Source: DATJFQ01 sp035495555 (GTDB lineage: Bacteria; Acidobacteriota; Vicinamibacteria; Vicinamibacterales; 2-12-FULL-66-21). Taken from it: a stretch of 62,509 bases of DNA. Under the pieces are notes generated by a model that worked only from the letters and a program-made list of their open reading frames with translations, ran no database searches and was not told where the DNA came from. Of the stretch, positions 33,427 to 42,663 are shown in pieces (the first letter of the stretch is position 1; each line of letters opens with the position of its first letter). A program made the position numbers and the translations under genes. The stretch spans positions 1 through 62,509 of the forward strand of contig DATJFQ010000026.1 in assembly GCA_035495555.1 (NCBI GenBank), given 5' to 3'.

Positions 33427-33848
33427 GCTCGACGCTGTTGCAGACAGCCACTCGCGTGCTGATGCCGCTGTTGCTGCTCTTTGCCGTCTTCCTGCTGCTG
33501 CGTGGCCATAACGAGCCCGGCGGGGGATTCGTCGGCGGCCTCGTCGTCGCGGCGTCCTTCGTGTTGTATGCGATTGCGTTTGGCGTCGAGGCCGGGCGCC
33601 GCGCGCTGCTCGTCAGGCCTTCGACGCTGCTCGGGATCGGGCTCCTCACCGCGCTCCTGAGCGGGGTTCCGGCCGTTCTGGGCGGACGCCCCTTCATGAC
33701 TGCCCAATGGACGGAGATTGGCGCTGGACCCGAATCGATTGCGCTCGGCACGCCGCTCGTCTTCGACGCCGGTGTCTTCCTGGCCGTCGTCGGCGTCGTG
33801 CTGACCATCGTGTTCACGCTCGCCGACGTGAGCCGGCCCGAGGAGTGA
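33423..33848 (+). CDS. mnhB: Na+/H+ antiporter subunit B
   Basis: A 141-aa membrane protein with four helices and the MnhB signature RGHNEPGGGFVGGLVVAASF. Its ATG overlaps the end of mnhA by 4 nt. It forms part of the hetero-oligomeric Mrp complex that exports Na+ in exchange for H+. Confidence 0.92.
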   Translation: MSSTLLQTATRVLMPLLLLFAVFLLLRGHNEPGGGFVGGLVVAASFVLYAIAFGVEAGRRALLVRPSTLLGIGLLTALLSGVPAVLGGRPFMTAQWTEIGAGPESIALGTPLVFDAGVFLAVVGVVLTIVFTLADVSRPEE

Positions 33849-33849
33849 C

Positions 33850-34194
33850 ATGGAACTGCTGCTTGCCGTCGTTGCCGGCGTCCTCTACGCGACAGGGATC
33901 TACCTGATGCTGCGGCGGCGCCTCGCACAGTTGATCATCGGTCTGGCGCTGCTCTCGAACGGCTCGAACATCCTGATTTTGTCGGCGGCTGGTGTCACGC
34001 GCGGAAAGCCGCCGCTCATCGTCGATCCCTCGCTGCCCGTGCCGGATTTCGCGGATCCCGTTCCCCAGTCGCTGATTCTCACCGCGATCGTCATCGGCTT
34101 CGGCGTGCTCGCATTCGCGCTCGTGCTCGCGCGGCGCGTGTACGAGTCCGCCGGTTCCGACGACATCGACATGCTCGGACCTGACGCGGCGTGA
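33850..34194 (+). CDS. mnhC: Na+/H+ antiporter subunit C
   Basis: A 114-aa NuoK-like subunit with three helices: YATGIYLMLRRRLAQLIIGL, LLSNGSNILILSAAG, then PVPQSLILTAIVIGFGVLAF. The ATG lies 1 nt after mnhB's stop; the 3' end overlaps mnhD by 4 nt. Confidence 0.92.
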   Translation: MELLLAVVAGVLYATGIYLMLRRRLAQLIIGLALLSNGSNILILSAAGVTRGKPPLIVDPSLPVPDFADPVPQSLILTAIVIGFGVLAFALVLARRVYESAGSDDIDMLGPDAA

Positions 34195-35693
34195 CGATGC
34201 TCGCGCTGCCGATTCTGATACCGCTCGCGACCGCGATCGCCCTGCACCTGCTGCCGCAGAACAGCCGGCTGCTCAGGACCGTCGCGTTCGCCGGAGCCGT
34301 GATAATTCTCGCAGCCGCCGTGTCCGTCCTCGTGACCGTGGAACGGGACGGCATTCAGGTGCTCCAGGTGGGTTCCTGGCACGCGCCGTTCGGGATCACG
34401 CTGGTCGCCGATTTGTTCAGCGCGCTGATGATCGTCATGGTCGGCATCATCGGCGTGGCGGTTACGGGCGCCTCGTTCGCGGGCGTGGATCCGCGCCGTG
34501 AGACGTTCGGGTATCACACGCTGATTCACGTGTTGTTGATGGGCGTCTCCGGCGCATTTCTCACCGGTGACATCTTCAACCTCTATGTATGGTTCGAGGT
34601 GATGCTGATCGCCTCGTTCGTCCTCATGTCGCTGCACCGCACGCGCGCGCAGCTCCACGCGGCCTTCACTTATGTCGGGCTCAACCTGCTGGCGTCCGCT
34701 TTTTTCCTGACGGCGATCGGTCTTCTCTACGGGCAGGCGGGGACGCTGAATCTCGCGGACCTTGCGCAGGTATGGCCCACCCGCCGCACGCCGGGACTGG
34801 ACGCGGCGCTCTCGATGTTGTTCCTGACGGCATTCGGCATCAAGTCCGGGCTGTTTCCGCTGTTCTTCTGGCTGCCGGCGTCGTACCACACGCCGCCCGC
34901 CGCGATCGGCGCGCTGTTCGCCGGCCTGCTGACGAAGGTCGGTGTGTACTCGATGATCCGCGTGTTCACGCTGCTGTTTCCGGATCCCGCTGCGGGGCTG
35001 TATACCGCTCTGCTGGTCATGTCCGCGCTGACGATGATCGTGGGCCTTGCCGGCGCGCTCGCGCAGTACGATCTGCGCCGGGTGCTCTCGTTCAACCTCG
35101 TCGGACACATTGGTTACACGACGGTGGGCGTCGCGCTGTGGACACGCGCGGCGCTCGGCGGGTCGATTTTGTACCTGCTGCACCACATGCTGACCATCTC
35201 GGCGCTGTTCCTGGTCAGCGGGCTGTTCCTGCGACAGCGGCGGACGACCGACATGCGCATGCTCGGAGGTCTGTATCGGGCGCAGCCGCTCGTCGCGTGT
35301 CTCGCGCTCGTGCCCCTGTTCTCGCTCGCCGGCGTCCCGCCGCTCTCTGGATTCATCGCGAAGCTCGCCGTCATCGCACCCCTGCTGGGCGCCGGGCAGT
35401 ATCCGGTCGCGGCGATCGCCCTGGTCGTGAGCCTGCTGACGCTTCTGTCGATGGCCAGAGTGTGGGAAGAGTGTTTCTGGAAACCCGCTCCGTCGGCCGC
35501 CGCCGGTTCCCAGCCTCGGCTCGGTGCGGCGATTCTGGCTCCGATCGCCTTTCTCGTGATGCTGTCGGTTGGTCTGGCCGCGCTTGCGGGGCCGGTCTCG
35601 GGCATGACGATGAACGCCGCGCAGCAGTTGCTGAGCCGCGACGGCTACATACGTGCCGTGCTTGGCAGCGAGGTGGCACGTGCTGCTCGCTAA
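34191..35693 (+). CDS. mnhD: Na+/H+ antiporter subunit D
   Basis: A 500-aa NuoN/M-like pump subunit with 13-14 helices. Conserved points are GDIFNLYVWFEVMLIASFVL (with the channel Glu), GLFPLFFWLPASYHTPPAAI and FAGLLTKVGVYSMIRVF (key Lys). The start is a GTG at 34191, coupled to mnhC by GTGA. Confidence 0.92.
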   Translation: MTMLALPILIPLATAIALHLLPQNSRLLRTVAFAGAVIILAAAVSVLVTVERDGIQVLQVGSWHAPFGITLVADLFSALMIVMVGIIGVAVTGASFAGVDPRRETFGYHTLIHVLLMGVSGAFLTGDIFNLYVWFEVMLIASFVLMSLHRTRAQLHAAFTYVGLNLLASAFFLTAIGLLYGQAGTLNLADLAQVWPTRRTPGLDAALSMLFLTAFGIKSGLFPLFFWLPASYHTPPAAIGALFAGLLTKVGVYSMIRVFTLLFPDPAAGLYTALLVMSALTMIVGLAGALAQYDLRRVLSFNLVGHIGYTTVGVALWTRAALGGSILYLLHHMLTISALFLVSGLFLRQRRTTDMRMLGGLYRAQPLVACLALVPLFSLAGVPPLSGFIAKLAVIAPLLGAGQYPVAAIALVVSLLTLLSMARVWEECFWKPAPSAAAGSQPRLGAAILAPIAFLVMLSVGLAALAGPVSGMTMNAAQQLLSRDGYIRAVLGSEVARAAR

Positions 35694-36153
35694 CCTGCTT
35701 CTCGCGGTCGCGTGGGCGGCGCTGCAGGGAGAGTTTTCGCTGTCGACGCTGCTCACCGGCCAGGTCATCGGATATCTGATCCTGCTGGCGCTCGTGCACG
35801 GCGGGGTGCTGCCGACGTCCCCCTACATCGGGCGGATCCATCGGGTCGCCGGACTGGCCGCGTATTTCTTCTGGGAGCTGATCCTCGCGAACGTCCGCCT
35901 GGCGATCGACGTGGCGACCCCGAGTTATCGCATGACACCAGGGATCATTGCGGTGCCGCTGGATGTGACCCGCGACGGAGAGATCCTGCTCCTCTCGATG
36001 CTGATCAACACGACGCCGGGCAGCGTTGCGCTCGACCTGTCGCCGGATCGAAAGACGCTGTATGTGCACGTGATGTACATGACGTCGCCCGACGCTGCTC
36101 GTCACGAGATCAAGCACGGGTTCGAACGACGCGTGCACGGGGTCCTTGGGTGA
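35680..36153 (+). CDS. mnhE: Na+/H+ antiporter subunit E
   Basis: A 157-aa subunit: two to three N-terminal helices (LLANLLLAVAWAALQGEFSL) and a conserved soluble tail (LLLSMLINTTPGSVALDLSP, then LYVHVMYM). The GTG at 35680 is preferred over the upstream ATG-like starts because conservation begins there and GCGAGG lies just before it. It overlaps mnhD by 14 nt. Confidence 0.88.
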   Translation: MLLANLLLAVAWAALQGEFSLSTLLTGQVIGYLILLALVHGGVLPTSPYIGRIHRVAGLAAYFFWELILANVRLAIDVATPSYRMTPGIIAVPLDVTRDGEILLLSMLINTTPGSVALDLSPDRKTLYVHVMYMTSPDAARHEIKHGFERRVHGVLG

Positions 36154-36162
36154 GCGGCTGAC

Positions 36163-36432
36163 ATGCCCCACGCTGAAATCGCATCCGTCGTCGCACTCGG
36201 CATGCTGGCAATCGCCGCCGCGCTGAGCTTCGTTCGAGTGGTCAAGGGCCCCACGCTTCCGGACCGTGTCATCGCCGTCGATCTCATCGGCGTCCTGATG
36301 GTCTGTCTTCTGGTCGTCACGGCGGGCGCGACCGCACAGCAGGCGTTTCTCGACGTCGCGATCGTCGTTGCGCTCATCAGCTTCGTGGGAACCGTCGCGT
36401 ACGCGCGATATATCGAACGGAGCCACTTGTGA
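36163..36432 (+). CDS. mnhF: Na+/H+ antiporter subunit F
   Basis: An 89-aa three-helix subunit with the MnhF core VRVVKGPTLPDRVIAVDLIG followed by LVVTAGATAQQAFLDVAIVV. It starts 9 nt after mnhE and overlaps mnhG by 4 nt. Confidence 0.9.
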   Translation: MPHAEIASVVALGMLAIAAALSFVRVVKGPTLPDRVIAVDLIGVLMVCLLVVTAGATAQQAFLDVAIVVALISFVGTVAYARYIERSHL

Positions 36433-36824
36433 ACGACTGGCTCTCGGCAGGACTCCTCATCGCGGGCGCGACGCTCGCGCTGCTCGCAAGTATAGGAGTC
36501 CTGCGCATGCCGGACGTGTTCACGCGGATGCAGGCGTCGACCAAGGCGTCGACGCTCGGCCTCGGCTGCCTGCTGGTGAGTCTTGCGCTCCGAAACCCCC
36601 AGTTGTCCTTCGTAATTAGGGCGGCCGCCATTGCGGCGTTCATGCTGATGACGAGCGCCGTGGCGGCGCACGTCATCGCGCGGGCGGCGTCGTTCGGGGG
36701 CGCACCGCTCTGGCAAGGGACCCGCGTGGACGAGCGTCCGTCGAGCGCGCGTCATCCGGGTGGGGCTGCCCCGTCCAGGCCCGGCGATGAGGCGGCCGGG
36801 CAGAATTCTCGCGGCTCCGTGTAA
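36429..36824 (+). CDS. mnhG: Na+/H+ antiporter subunit G
   Basis: A 131-aa three-helix subunit, typical PhaG/MnhG: LLASIGVLRMPDVFTRMQAS and KASTLGLGCLLVSLALRNP. A longer, hydrophilic, Pro/Ser-rich tail than usual follows (residues 100-131). It ends the Mrp cluster; the sigma factor follows 42 nt later. Confidence 0.9.
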   Translation: MNDWLSAGLLIAGATLALLASIGVLRMPDVFTRMQASTKASTLGLGCLLVSLALRNPQLSFVIRAAAIAAFMLMTSAVAAHVIARAASFGGAPLWQGTRVDERPSSARHPGGAAPSRPGDEAAGQNSRGSV

Positions 36825-36866
36825 TAGTCGCGCCTTTCGCGCGTCTAGGCAGGTGAGGCGCACGAC

Positions 36867-37391
36867 GTGACGACGGCTACCCTGCAAATGGTCGAGTTCA
36901 TCGAGATGAGTTCCATGCCGGTGCCGGCGGGCTTTGCCGCCCTGTACGAGCGGCACTACGAAGCGGTGTTCCGCGCGGCTCTGCGTGTCACCGGAAGCCC
37001 GTCGGATGCCGAAGACGTGCTGCAGACGGTGTTCCTTCGCGTGCTGTCCGGGCGCGAGCAGGACGAGGCGGGCCGCCGGCCGGCGGCGTACTTCCGCCGC
37101 GCCGCAGTCAACGCCGCCGTCGATCTGCTGCGCCGGCGCGCCGTTCACGCCGAGACGGCGTTCGATGACGGTGCACCGCACGCCGCCGTCGATCCGGCGC
37201 TGCTGCTGAAAGAGCAGCTCCGCCGTGCGATCGGGACGCTGGACCGCGACGACGCCTCGCTGTTCCTCTTGCGGTACGTCGAAGGGCTTTCGAACCAGGA
37301 GCTGGCCGACGTGTTCCAGCTCGAAAAAAATAATGTTGCCGTGCGGCTGCATCGAATCCGAATGCGGCTGCAGGCCGAAATGGAGCGTTAG
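36867..37391 (+). CDS. ECF-type RNA polymerase sigma factor
   Basis: A 174-aa sigma70-family factor. Region 2 is at about 25-85 (YERHYEAVFRAALRVTGSPS, DAEDVLQTVFLRVL, AYFRRAAVNAAVDLLRRR) and region 4 at 115-170 (LFLLRYVEGLSNQELADVFQ, then NVAVRLHRIRMRLQAEM). It begins at GTG 36867 or ATG 36888. The zinc-finger/FecR gene starts 4 nt after its stop and is its likely anti-sigma or sensor. Two ABC transporter genes follow, which could be its targets. Confidence 0.88.
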   Translation: MTTATLQMVEFIEMSSMPVPAGFAALYERHYEAVFRAALRVTGSPSDAEDVLQTVFLRVLSGREQDEAGRRPAAYFRRAAVNAAVDLLRRRAVHAETAFDDGAPHAAVDPALLLKEQLRRAIGTLDRDDASLFLLRYVEGLSNQELADVFQLEKNNVAVRLHRIRMRLQAEMER

Positions 37392-37395
37392 GCCC

Positions 37396-39825
37396 ATGTC
37401 CGAAGATCGGCTCGAAAGAGCACTCGAATACATGACAGGGGAGACCGTGGAGACCGCGACGCTCGAGGCCGTGCGCGCTCGCGTCCTGGGCAACCTGACG
37501 AATGCCGCCGGCGCGGGTTGTGCGGAATTCCGCGCCGATTTCGGGGCCTACATGAGCGGAAGCCTCACGGGCGGAAGGCGCGTGCTTCTCGAGGACCACA
37601 TCAGCCGCTGTTCGCCGTGTCGCGTGGCGCTCGCCGACATGAAGGGCGAACGTCGCGTGATCGCGATGCCGCAGCGGTCCTCGTCCCGCTGGCGGCGATG
37701 GGGAACGATGGCGGCGGCCGCCGCGTTGATGCTGGCGGTCGTGTATAGCGGCCGTGACACCCTCGACGCGTGGATGGCCCCCGGCGGCCCGCGCGCCACC
37801 ATCGTGTCGTCCACCGGCGGCCTGTACCGCCTGACCGGCGGCGTGCTCGAGCCGGGCGCGCCAATCGGCGAAAAGGAAGCGATTCGCACGGGGCCGGACG
37901 CGCACGCGGTCCTGCGGCTGGCCGACGGATCGGTCGTCGACGTCAATCAGCGAACGGAGCTGTACGTCACCGCGGCATGGAGCGGCCAGGCGATTCATCT
38001 GCAGCGGGGAGACGTCATCGTCCAGGCGGCCAAGCAGCGCCGCGGCCATTTGCGCGTGCTGACGCGCGATTCGATTGCGTCGGTGAAGGGGACGGTGTTC
38101 GCCGTGTCCTCCGGCATGCCGGGGTCGGTCGTCTCGGTCGTCGAGGGGTCGGTGGAAGTGAAGCAACCCGGGCGTGACGTGATGTTGAGGCCCGGTCAGC
38201 AGGCCGCTTCGAACGCCGCGCTCGCCACGTCCGTTGCCGACGCCATCGCGTGGAGCCCTGACGCGGGCCAATACCTGCAGCTCCTCGCATCGTTCGCGAA
38301 AATCGAAGGGCAGGTGCAGTTCTCGGGCCCGTTGCGCACCAGTTCCGCGCTGCTCGGGTATCTTCCCGCCGGCGCGTTCGTCTATGGCGCGGTTCCGAAT
38401 CTCGGGGGAAAAATTGGCGACGCCATCAGCGCGGCGGAGCAGCAGGCTTACGAGAACGCCGCGTTTCGCACATGGTGGAACTCTGAAACGGGGCTGCAGT
38501 TGAGAGCGATGGTCGATCGTGTGCAGTCGGTGAGCGCCATGCTCGGCGACGAGGTCGTCTTCTCGGTTGCGGTCGCAGGCGCCGGCGACGACGTGCCGAT
38601 CGTCATGGCCCGCGCGCAGGCAGACAAGCGCGCCGCGCTGACGAACGCGCTCGACGAGCTGTTCGCCCAGGCGGGGGAGTCGTCGCGGCCGTATGCGATA
38701 AACGGCGATCTGATGGTCGTTTCGGACTCGCCCTCACACGTTGCCTGGGCGGTCAGTCACCTGGGGCAGGGGGCGGCGTCTCCGTTCGCGAGCGCGATCG
38801 CGGAGCGCTACCGTCACGGCGCCGGATGGTTGATGGCGATTGATGCGGCGCCGGTGATCGAGATGGCGTCTGGCGATGACGCACCGCCGATCAAGCTTGC
38901 CGACATGACGGGCGTCAAATACGTGTTCCTCGAACAGCGGTCTCCGGAAGGCGCGGAGGAGAACGAGGTGACGCTCATGTTCGGAGGTGCGCGCACCGGC
39001 CTGGCGTCATGGCTGGCCGACAGCGGATCCGGCGGCGCGGCGGAGTATCTCTCCGCGGACGCACTCGTCGCCGGGTATGTGTCCACGCGGGAGCCGGGGC
39101 AGTTGTTCCAGGAGTTCACGGCGCTCATGACGAAGCAGCATCCTGAATTCGAGAACGATTTGGCCACGATGGAGCAGAAACTCGGCGCCGGGTTCGTGAC
39201 GAACCTGACGGCAGCCGTCGGGACGGAAGCGGCGTTCGCGCTGAACGGGTTCTCCGTCGCGGGTCCGACGTGGCTCATGGTCGGCCTCGCCAACAATCCG
39301 GCCGTGATCGACACCTCGATCGCGAAGCTGGCGGACGCGTTCAACGCGGAGCTGCCGGCCGACCAGCAGGACAAGCGAATCGTCGTGGCGCAGGAAAGCG
39401 TCGGAGGCCGCGTATGGCACACCGTCAAGGGTGGAGCGCTGCCGGTCACCATGACGTGGACCTACGACGGCGGCTACATGCTGGTCGCGTCGGATCGCGC
39501 GAGCGGCGAGCGCGCCATCGCGACCCGGTACGGCGGCTCGGCGTTGATCTGGTCGGCGGCGTTCCAGAGCCAGCTCCCCGCATCTGCTTCGATGCATCCG
39601 TCCGCGTTCGGCTGGCTCAACACGAAGGGAGCGCTCGGTATCTTTTCGGGCCTGTCGCCGAACCCGGCGCTCACCCAGTTGCTCTCCGAGCGCGATCCGG
39701 TGCTCGTCACCTTCGATGGAAACCCGGAACAGATCCACGGCGCCAGCCGTACCCGTCTGTTCGGTGTCATCATCGACGCGATGCTGGTGGAGAGTGTCGG
39801 TCGGACGCTGACGGGCACGCAGTAG
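37396..39825 (+). CDS. Zinc-finger/FecR-domain membrane protein, putative anti-sigma sensor
   Basis: An 809-aa protein. Residues 35-80 carry an anti-sigma zinc finger (HISRCSPCRVALADMK, H-x3-C-x2-C). A single helix spans about 100-117 (GTMAAAAALMLAVVYSG). A FecR domain follows at about 140-270 (LRLADGSVVDVNQRTELYV, VKGTVFAVSSGMPGSVVSVV). The long periplasmic rest (300-809) resembles DUF3352-like proteins (LLGYLPAGAFVYGAVPNLGG) and looks internally repetitive. The architecture fits a transmembrane sensor that holds the upstream sigma factor at the membrane. Confidence 0.8.
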   Translation: MSEDRLERALEYMTGETVETATLEAVRARVLGNLTNAAGAGCAEFRADFGAYMSGSLTGGRRVLLEDHISRCSPCRVALADMKGERRVIAMPQRSSSRWRRWGTMAAAAALMLAVVYSGRDTLDAWMAPGGPRATIVSSTGGLYRLTGGVLEPGAPIGEKEAIRTGPDAHAVLRLADGSVVDVNQRTELYVTAAWSGQAIHLQRGDVIVQAAKQRRGHLRVLTRDSIASVKGTVFAVSSGMPGSVVSVVEGSVEVKQPGRDVMLRPGQQAASNAALATSVADAIAWSPDAGQYLQLLASFAKIEGQVQFSGPLRTSSALLGYLPAGAFVYGAVPNLGGKIGDAISAAEQQAYENAAFRTWWNSETGLQLRAMVDRVQSVSAMLGDEVVFSVAVAGAGDDVPIVMARAQADKRAALTNALDELFAQAGESSRPYAINGDLMVVSDSPSHVAWAVSHLGQGAASPFASAIAERYRHGAGWLMAIDAAPVIEMASGDDAPPIKLADMTGVKYVFLEQRSPEGAEENEVTLMFGGARTGLASWLADSGSGGAAEYLSADALVAGYVSTREPGQLFQEFTALMTKQHPEFENDLATMEQKLGAGFVTNLTAAVGTEAAFALNGFSVAGPTWLMVGLANNPAVIDTSIAKLADAFNAELPADQQDKRIVVAQESVGGRVWHTVKGGALPVTMTWTYDGGYMLVASDRASGERAIATRYGGSALIWSAAFQSQLPASASMHPSAFGWLNTKGALGIFSGLSPNPALTQLLSERDPVLVTFDGNPEQIHGASRTRLFGVIIDAMLVESVGRTLTGTQ

Positions 39826-39867
39826 GACGCTGACGGGCATCCCTGTGGAGACAGCGCGTCACTGATT

Positions 39868-40830
39868 GTGAATCCGATACCTGTCATCGAACTCGAAGAC
39901 CTGAAGGTCAGGCTCGGGCGGCGGGAGATCCTCCATGGGATCACCTGCCGCCTTGGCGTATCTGGCACTGGTAAAGCCATCGGGCTGCTGGGCCCGAACG
40001 GCGCCGGGAAATCCACGCTGATCCTGACGCTGCTCGGCTTCCTGCGCCCGATCGCCGGACGCGCGCGCATCCTCGGCGTCGATTGCGCGCACAACATGGG
40101 CGACGCGCGCTCGCGCATCGGCTACATGCCGGAGAACGACTCGTTCATCGGCGACATGACCGCGGTGGGGTTTGTTCGGCAGATGGCGGAACTGTCGGGG
40201 CTGCCGCAGGAAGCGGCGCTCGAGAAGGCCCACCAGGTGCTCTTCCACGTCGGCCTCGGCGAAGCGCGGTACCGCGAGCTCCGCACCTACTCGCTCGGCA
40301 TGAAGCAGATGGCGAAGCTCGCGCAGGCGATCGTGCACGGGCCGGAGCTGGTCATCCTGGACGAACCGACGAACGGCCTCGACCCCGCCGCGCGCCGGCG
40401 CATGCTGAAACTGATCGCCGAGATGAAGAACGAGCAGGGGATGAACGTGCTCGTCTGCTCTCATCTGCTGCGCGACATCGAGCAGGTGTGCGACGAGGCG
40501 GTGATCCTGAAGGATGGCGCGATCGTGCATCACTGCAATCTCGAGGAGGAGCGTCGGTCGAACCGCTCCTTCGTCGAGCTCGAGGTCACCGGCGACGATG
40601 GCAACCTGCGCGCGGCGTTGCCGGAGATCGGCGCTGAAGGCGTCCCCGAAGGACTCGGCCGCTGGCGCATTGTGCTCCCGCCCGGCGTGCAGGTCGATGC
40701 GATCTGGGATCTCGCAGGGCGGCAGAACCTGCTCGTCAGGAAACTCACCCATCGACGGGATACGCTCGAGGAAATTTTCCTCAAGGCGATGGGCCACATT
40801 GCGCACACCCCTGGCGAAGCGGGCGTGTGA
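39868..40830 (+). CDS. ABC transporter ATP-binding protein (first of pair)
   Basis: A 320-aa ATPase: Walker A GPNGAGKST at about 44-52, signature YSLGMKQMAKLAQ, Walker B LVILDEPTNGLDPAAR, switch His in LVCSHLL. After residue 220 a C-terminal extension as in exporter ATPases is present. The start is GTG 39868. It pairs with the permease 24 nt downstream. Substrate unknown; CcmA/NatA-like type. Confidence 0.9.
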   Translation: MNPIPVIELEDLKVRLGRREILHGITCRLGVSGTGKAIGLLGPNGAGKSTLILTLLGFLRPIAGRARILGVDCAHNMGDARSRIGYMPENDSFIGDMTAVGFVRQMAELSGLPQEAALEKAHQVLFHVGLGEARYRELRTYSLGMKQMAKLAQAIVHGPELVILDEPTNGLDPAARRRMLKLIAEMKNEQGMNVLVCSHLLRDIEQVCDEAVILKDGAIVHHCNLEEERRSNRSFVELEVTGDDGNLRAALPEIGAEGVPEGLGRWRIVLPPGVQVDAIWDLAGRQNLLVRKLTHRRDTLEEIFLKAMGHIAHTPGEAGV

Positions 40831-40854
40831 GTTCTCGACCGCTGACGTACCGGC

Positions 40855-41715
40855 ATGTCGGTTTATAAACGCGGATACCAACGATATTCAGGCCAGCTCA
40901 CGACACCGTGGGCCAGGTTCCTGGTTCTGCCGCGCTACGCGTGGCGGCGGCTGTATCAACAACGCCTCGTGCTGCTGCTGACGATGCTCGCGTTCGTCTG
41001 GCCGCTGGTGTGCGCCGCGTTCATTTACCTGACCAACCACGCGGAACTGCTGCAGGGGCTCGACCCCGAATTCCGTCAGTTCATTCAGGTGGACGGGCGT
41101 TTCTTCTCGATCTTCATGTACGTGCAGGCAGGCTTCGCGGTGTTCATTGCCGCGTTGGCGGGGCCCGGGCTCATTGCGCCGGACCTTGCGAACAACGCGC
41201 TTCCGCTGTATTTCAGCCGTCCGTTGACGCGCTGGACGTACGCGCTCGCCAGGCTGACGGTTCTCGTCGGCATGCTGTCGGTGGTCACGTGGATGCCCGG
41301 GCTGATCCTGTTCGCGTTCCAGGTGGGCCTGGCCGGCGGATCCTGGTTCCGTGCGAACTGGACGCTCGGCGTCGGGATGATCAGCGGATTTCTGGTCTGG
41401 CTGTTGATCCTGAGCCTGGTCGCGATGGCCAGCTCCGCGTACGTGAAATGGCGCGTCGTCGCCGCCGCCGTGAGTCTCGCCTTCTTCTTCATCCTCAGCG
41501 GCGTCGGCGAAATGATTGATCAGGTGCTGCGCGTCACCTGGGGACACATCATCGATCCTGCGTGGGCCGTCAATCAGGTCTGGTGTGCGCTGTTGGGCGT
41601 CGAGGCTCCCGAAGGCCCGGGCGCAGCGGCGTCGGCGGTGGCGCTCGCCGCGATGATCCTGCTGCTCGTCCTCGTGATCGAGCGGAAGTTGCGTCCGGTG
41701 GAGATCGTGTCGTGA
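40855..41715 (+). CDS. ABC-2-type permease (first of pair)
   Basis: A 286-aa permease with six helices. The N terminus (YKRGYQRYSGQLTTPWARFL) and LAGPGLIAPDLANNALPLYF are conserved in a family of acidobacterial and myxobacterial exporters. A GTGA overlap couples it to the second ATPase. Confidence 0.88.
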   Translation: MSVYKRGYQRYSGQLTTPWARFLVLPRYAWRRLYQQRLVLLLTMLAFVWPLVCAAFIYLTNHAELLQGLDPEFRQFIQVDGRFFSIFMYVQAGFAVFIAALAGPGLIAPDLANNALPLYFSRPLTRWTYALARLTVLVGMLSVVTWMPGLILFAFQVGLAGGSWFRANWTLGVGMISGFLVWLLILSLVAMASSAYVKWRVVAAAVSLAFFFILSGVGEMIDQVLRVTWGHIIDPAWAVNQVWCALLGVEAPEGPGAAASAVALAAMILLLVLVIERKLRPVEIVS

Positions 41716-42662
41716 GCGCGTCGGAACGCGCGAGCGCGGACGCGGCCGTCGTCTTCAACGAGGTGTCGAAATTCTACGGCGACGTCCTCGGGGTCAATCG
41801 CGTCACGCTCAACATTCCGCCTGGCATCACGAGCCTCGTCGGCCCGAACGGGTCCGGGAAGACGACGCTCATGAACCTGATGACCGGGCTCATTCACCCC
41901 GATCATGGCTCGATTCTGATGCGCGGCATTTCGCCCCGCGATCCCGAAGCGCTGATGCGGATCACCGGGTACGCGACGCAGTACGACACCGCGCCTCGCT
42001 GGGCCACCGGGTTCACGTTCATCACCACCGGCCTGCTGCTCTTCGGGTATTCGCGCACGGCGGCGGAGGAGAAGGCCTGGAAGGCGCTCGAGCGCGTGAG
42101 CCTCACGGACGCCGCGAACCGGAAGGTCGCCGGTTATTCAAAGGGCATGCGGCAGCGCGTGCGGCTCGCTCAGGCGATCGCGCACGACCCCGAGGTGCTC
42201 GTGCTCGATGAACCGCTGAACGGCCTCGACCCGCTGGTCCGGGCCGAAACGATCGCGCTCTTTCGCTTGTGGGCGAACGAGGGGAAGCACGTCATCCTTT
42301 CGAGCCACGTCCTGCAGGAGGTGGATCTCATCAGCGATCAGGTCGTGCTGATCGCCAACGGGATGATCATCGCGGAAGGCAGCATTCGTACGGTGCGCGA
42401 GGAGATTGAGGAGCACCCCAGCCAGTATCTGGTGCGCTGCCACGATGCATCGGGCGTGGCTTCGCTGCTCTTCAGCGAGGACCACGTCACCGAAATCCGG
42501 CTGAACAGCGATCGGATGGGCTTACTCGTGATGACGACAGACCGGGAGCAGTTTGCGCGCGCGCTCGGACGGATAGCGCTCAATGGCCACCGGATCGAGG
42601 GCGTCGTCCCGGCGGACGAGAACGTCGACGCGGTCTACGAGTACTTGATTGGAGGCGAGTGA
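41712..42662 (+). CDS. ABC transporter ATP-binding protein (second of pair)
   Basis: A 316-aa ATPase: Walker A GPNGSGKTT, signature YSKGMRQRVRLAQ, Walker B VLVLDEPLNGLDPLVR, switch H in LSSHVL. GTG start at 41712 overlaps the permease stop. An unusual insertion-like stretch, PRWATGFTFITTGLLLFGY, lies before the signature. It likely works with the discoidin-containing permease that begins 1 nt after its stop. Confidence 0.9.
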   Translation: MSASERASADAAVVFNEVSKFYGDVLGVNRVTLNIPPGITSLVGPNGSGKTTLMNLMTGLIHPDHGSILMRGISPRDPEALMRITGYATQYDTAPRWATGFTFITTGLLLFGYSRTAAEEKAWKALERVSLTDAANRKVAGYSKGMRQRVRLAQAIAHDPEVLVLDEPLNGLDPLVRAETIALFRLWANEGKHVILSSHVLQEVDLISDQVVLIANGMIIAEGSIRTVREEIEEHPSQYLVRCHDASGVASLLFSEDHVTEIRLNSDRMGLLVMTTDREQFARALGRIALNGHRIEGVVPADENVDAVYEYLIGGE

Positions 42663-42663
42663 G

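Noticed and set aside
33900..35768. 622-aa minus-strand open frame opposite mnhC/mnhD
   Set aside because: Composition is Arg/Gln/His-rich and repetitive, with no family features; it is the antisense shadow of GC-rich coding DNA.
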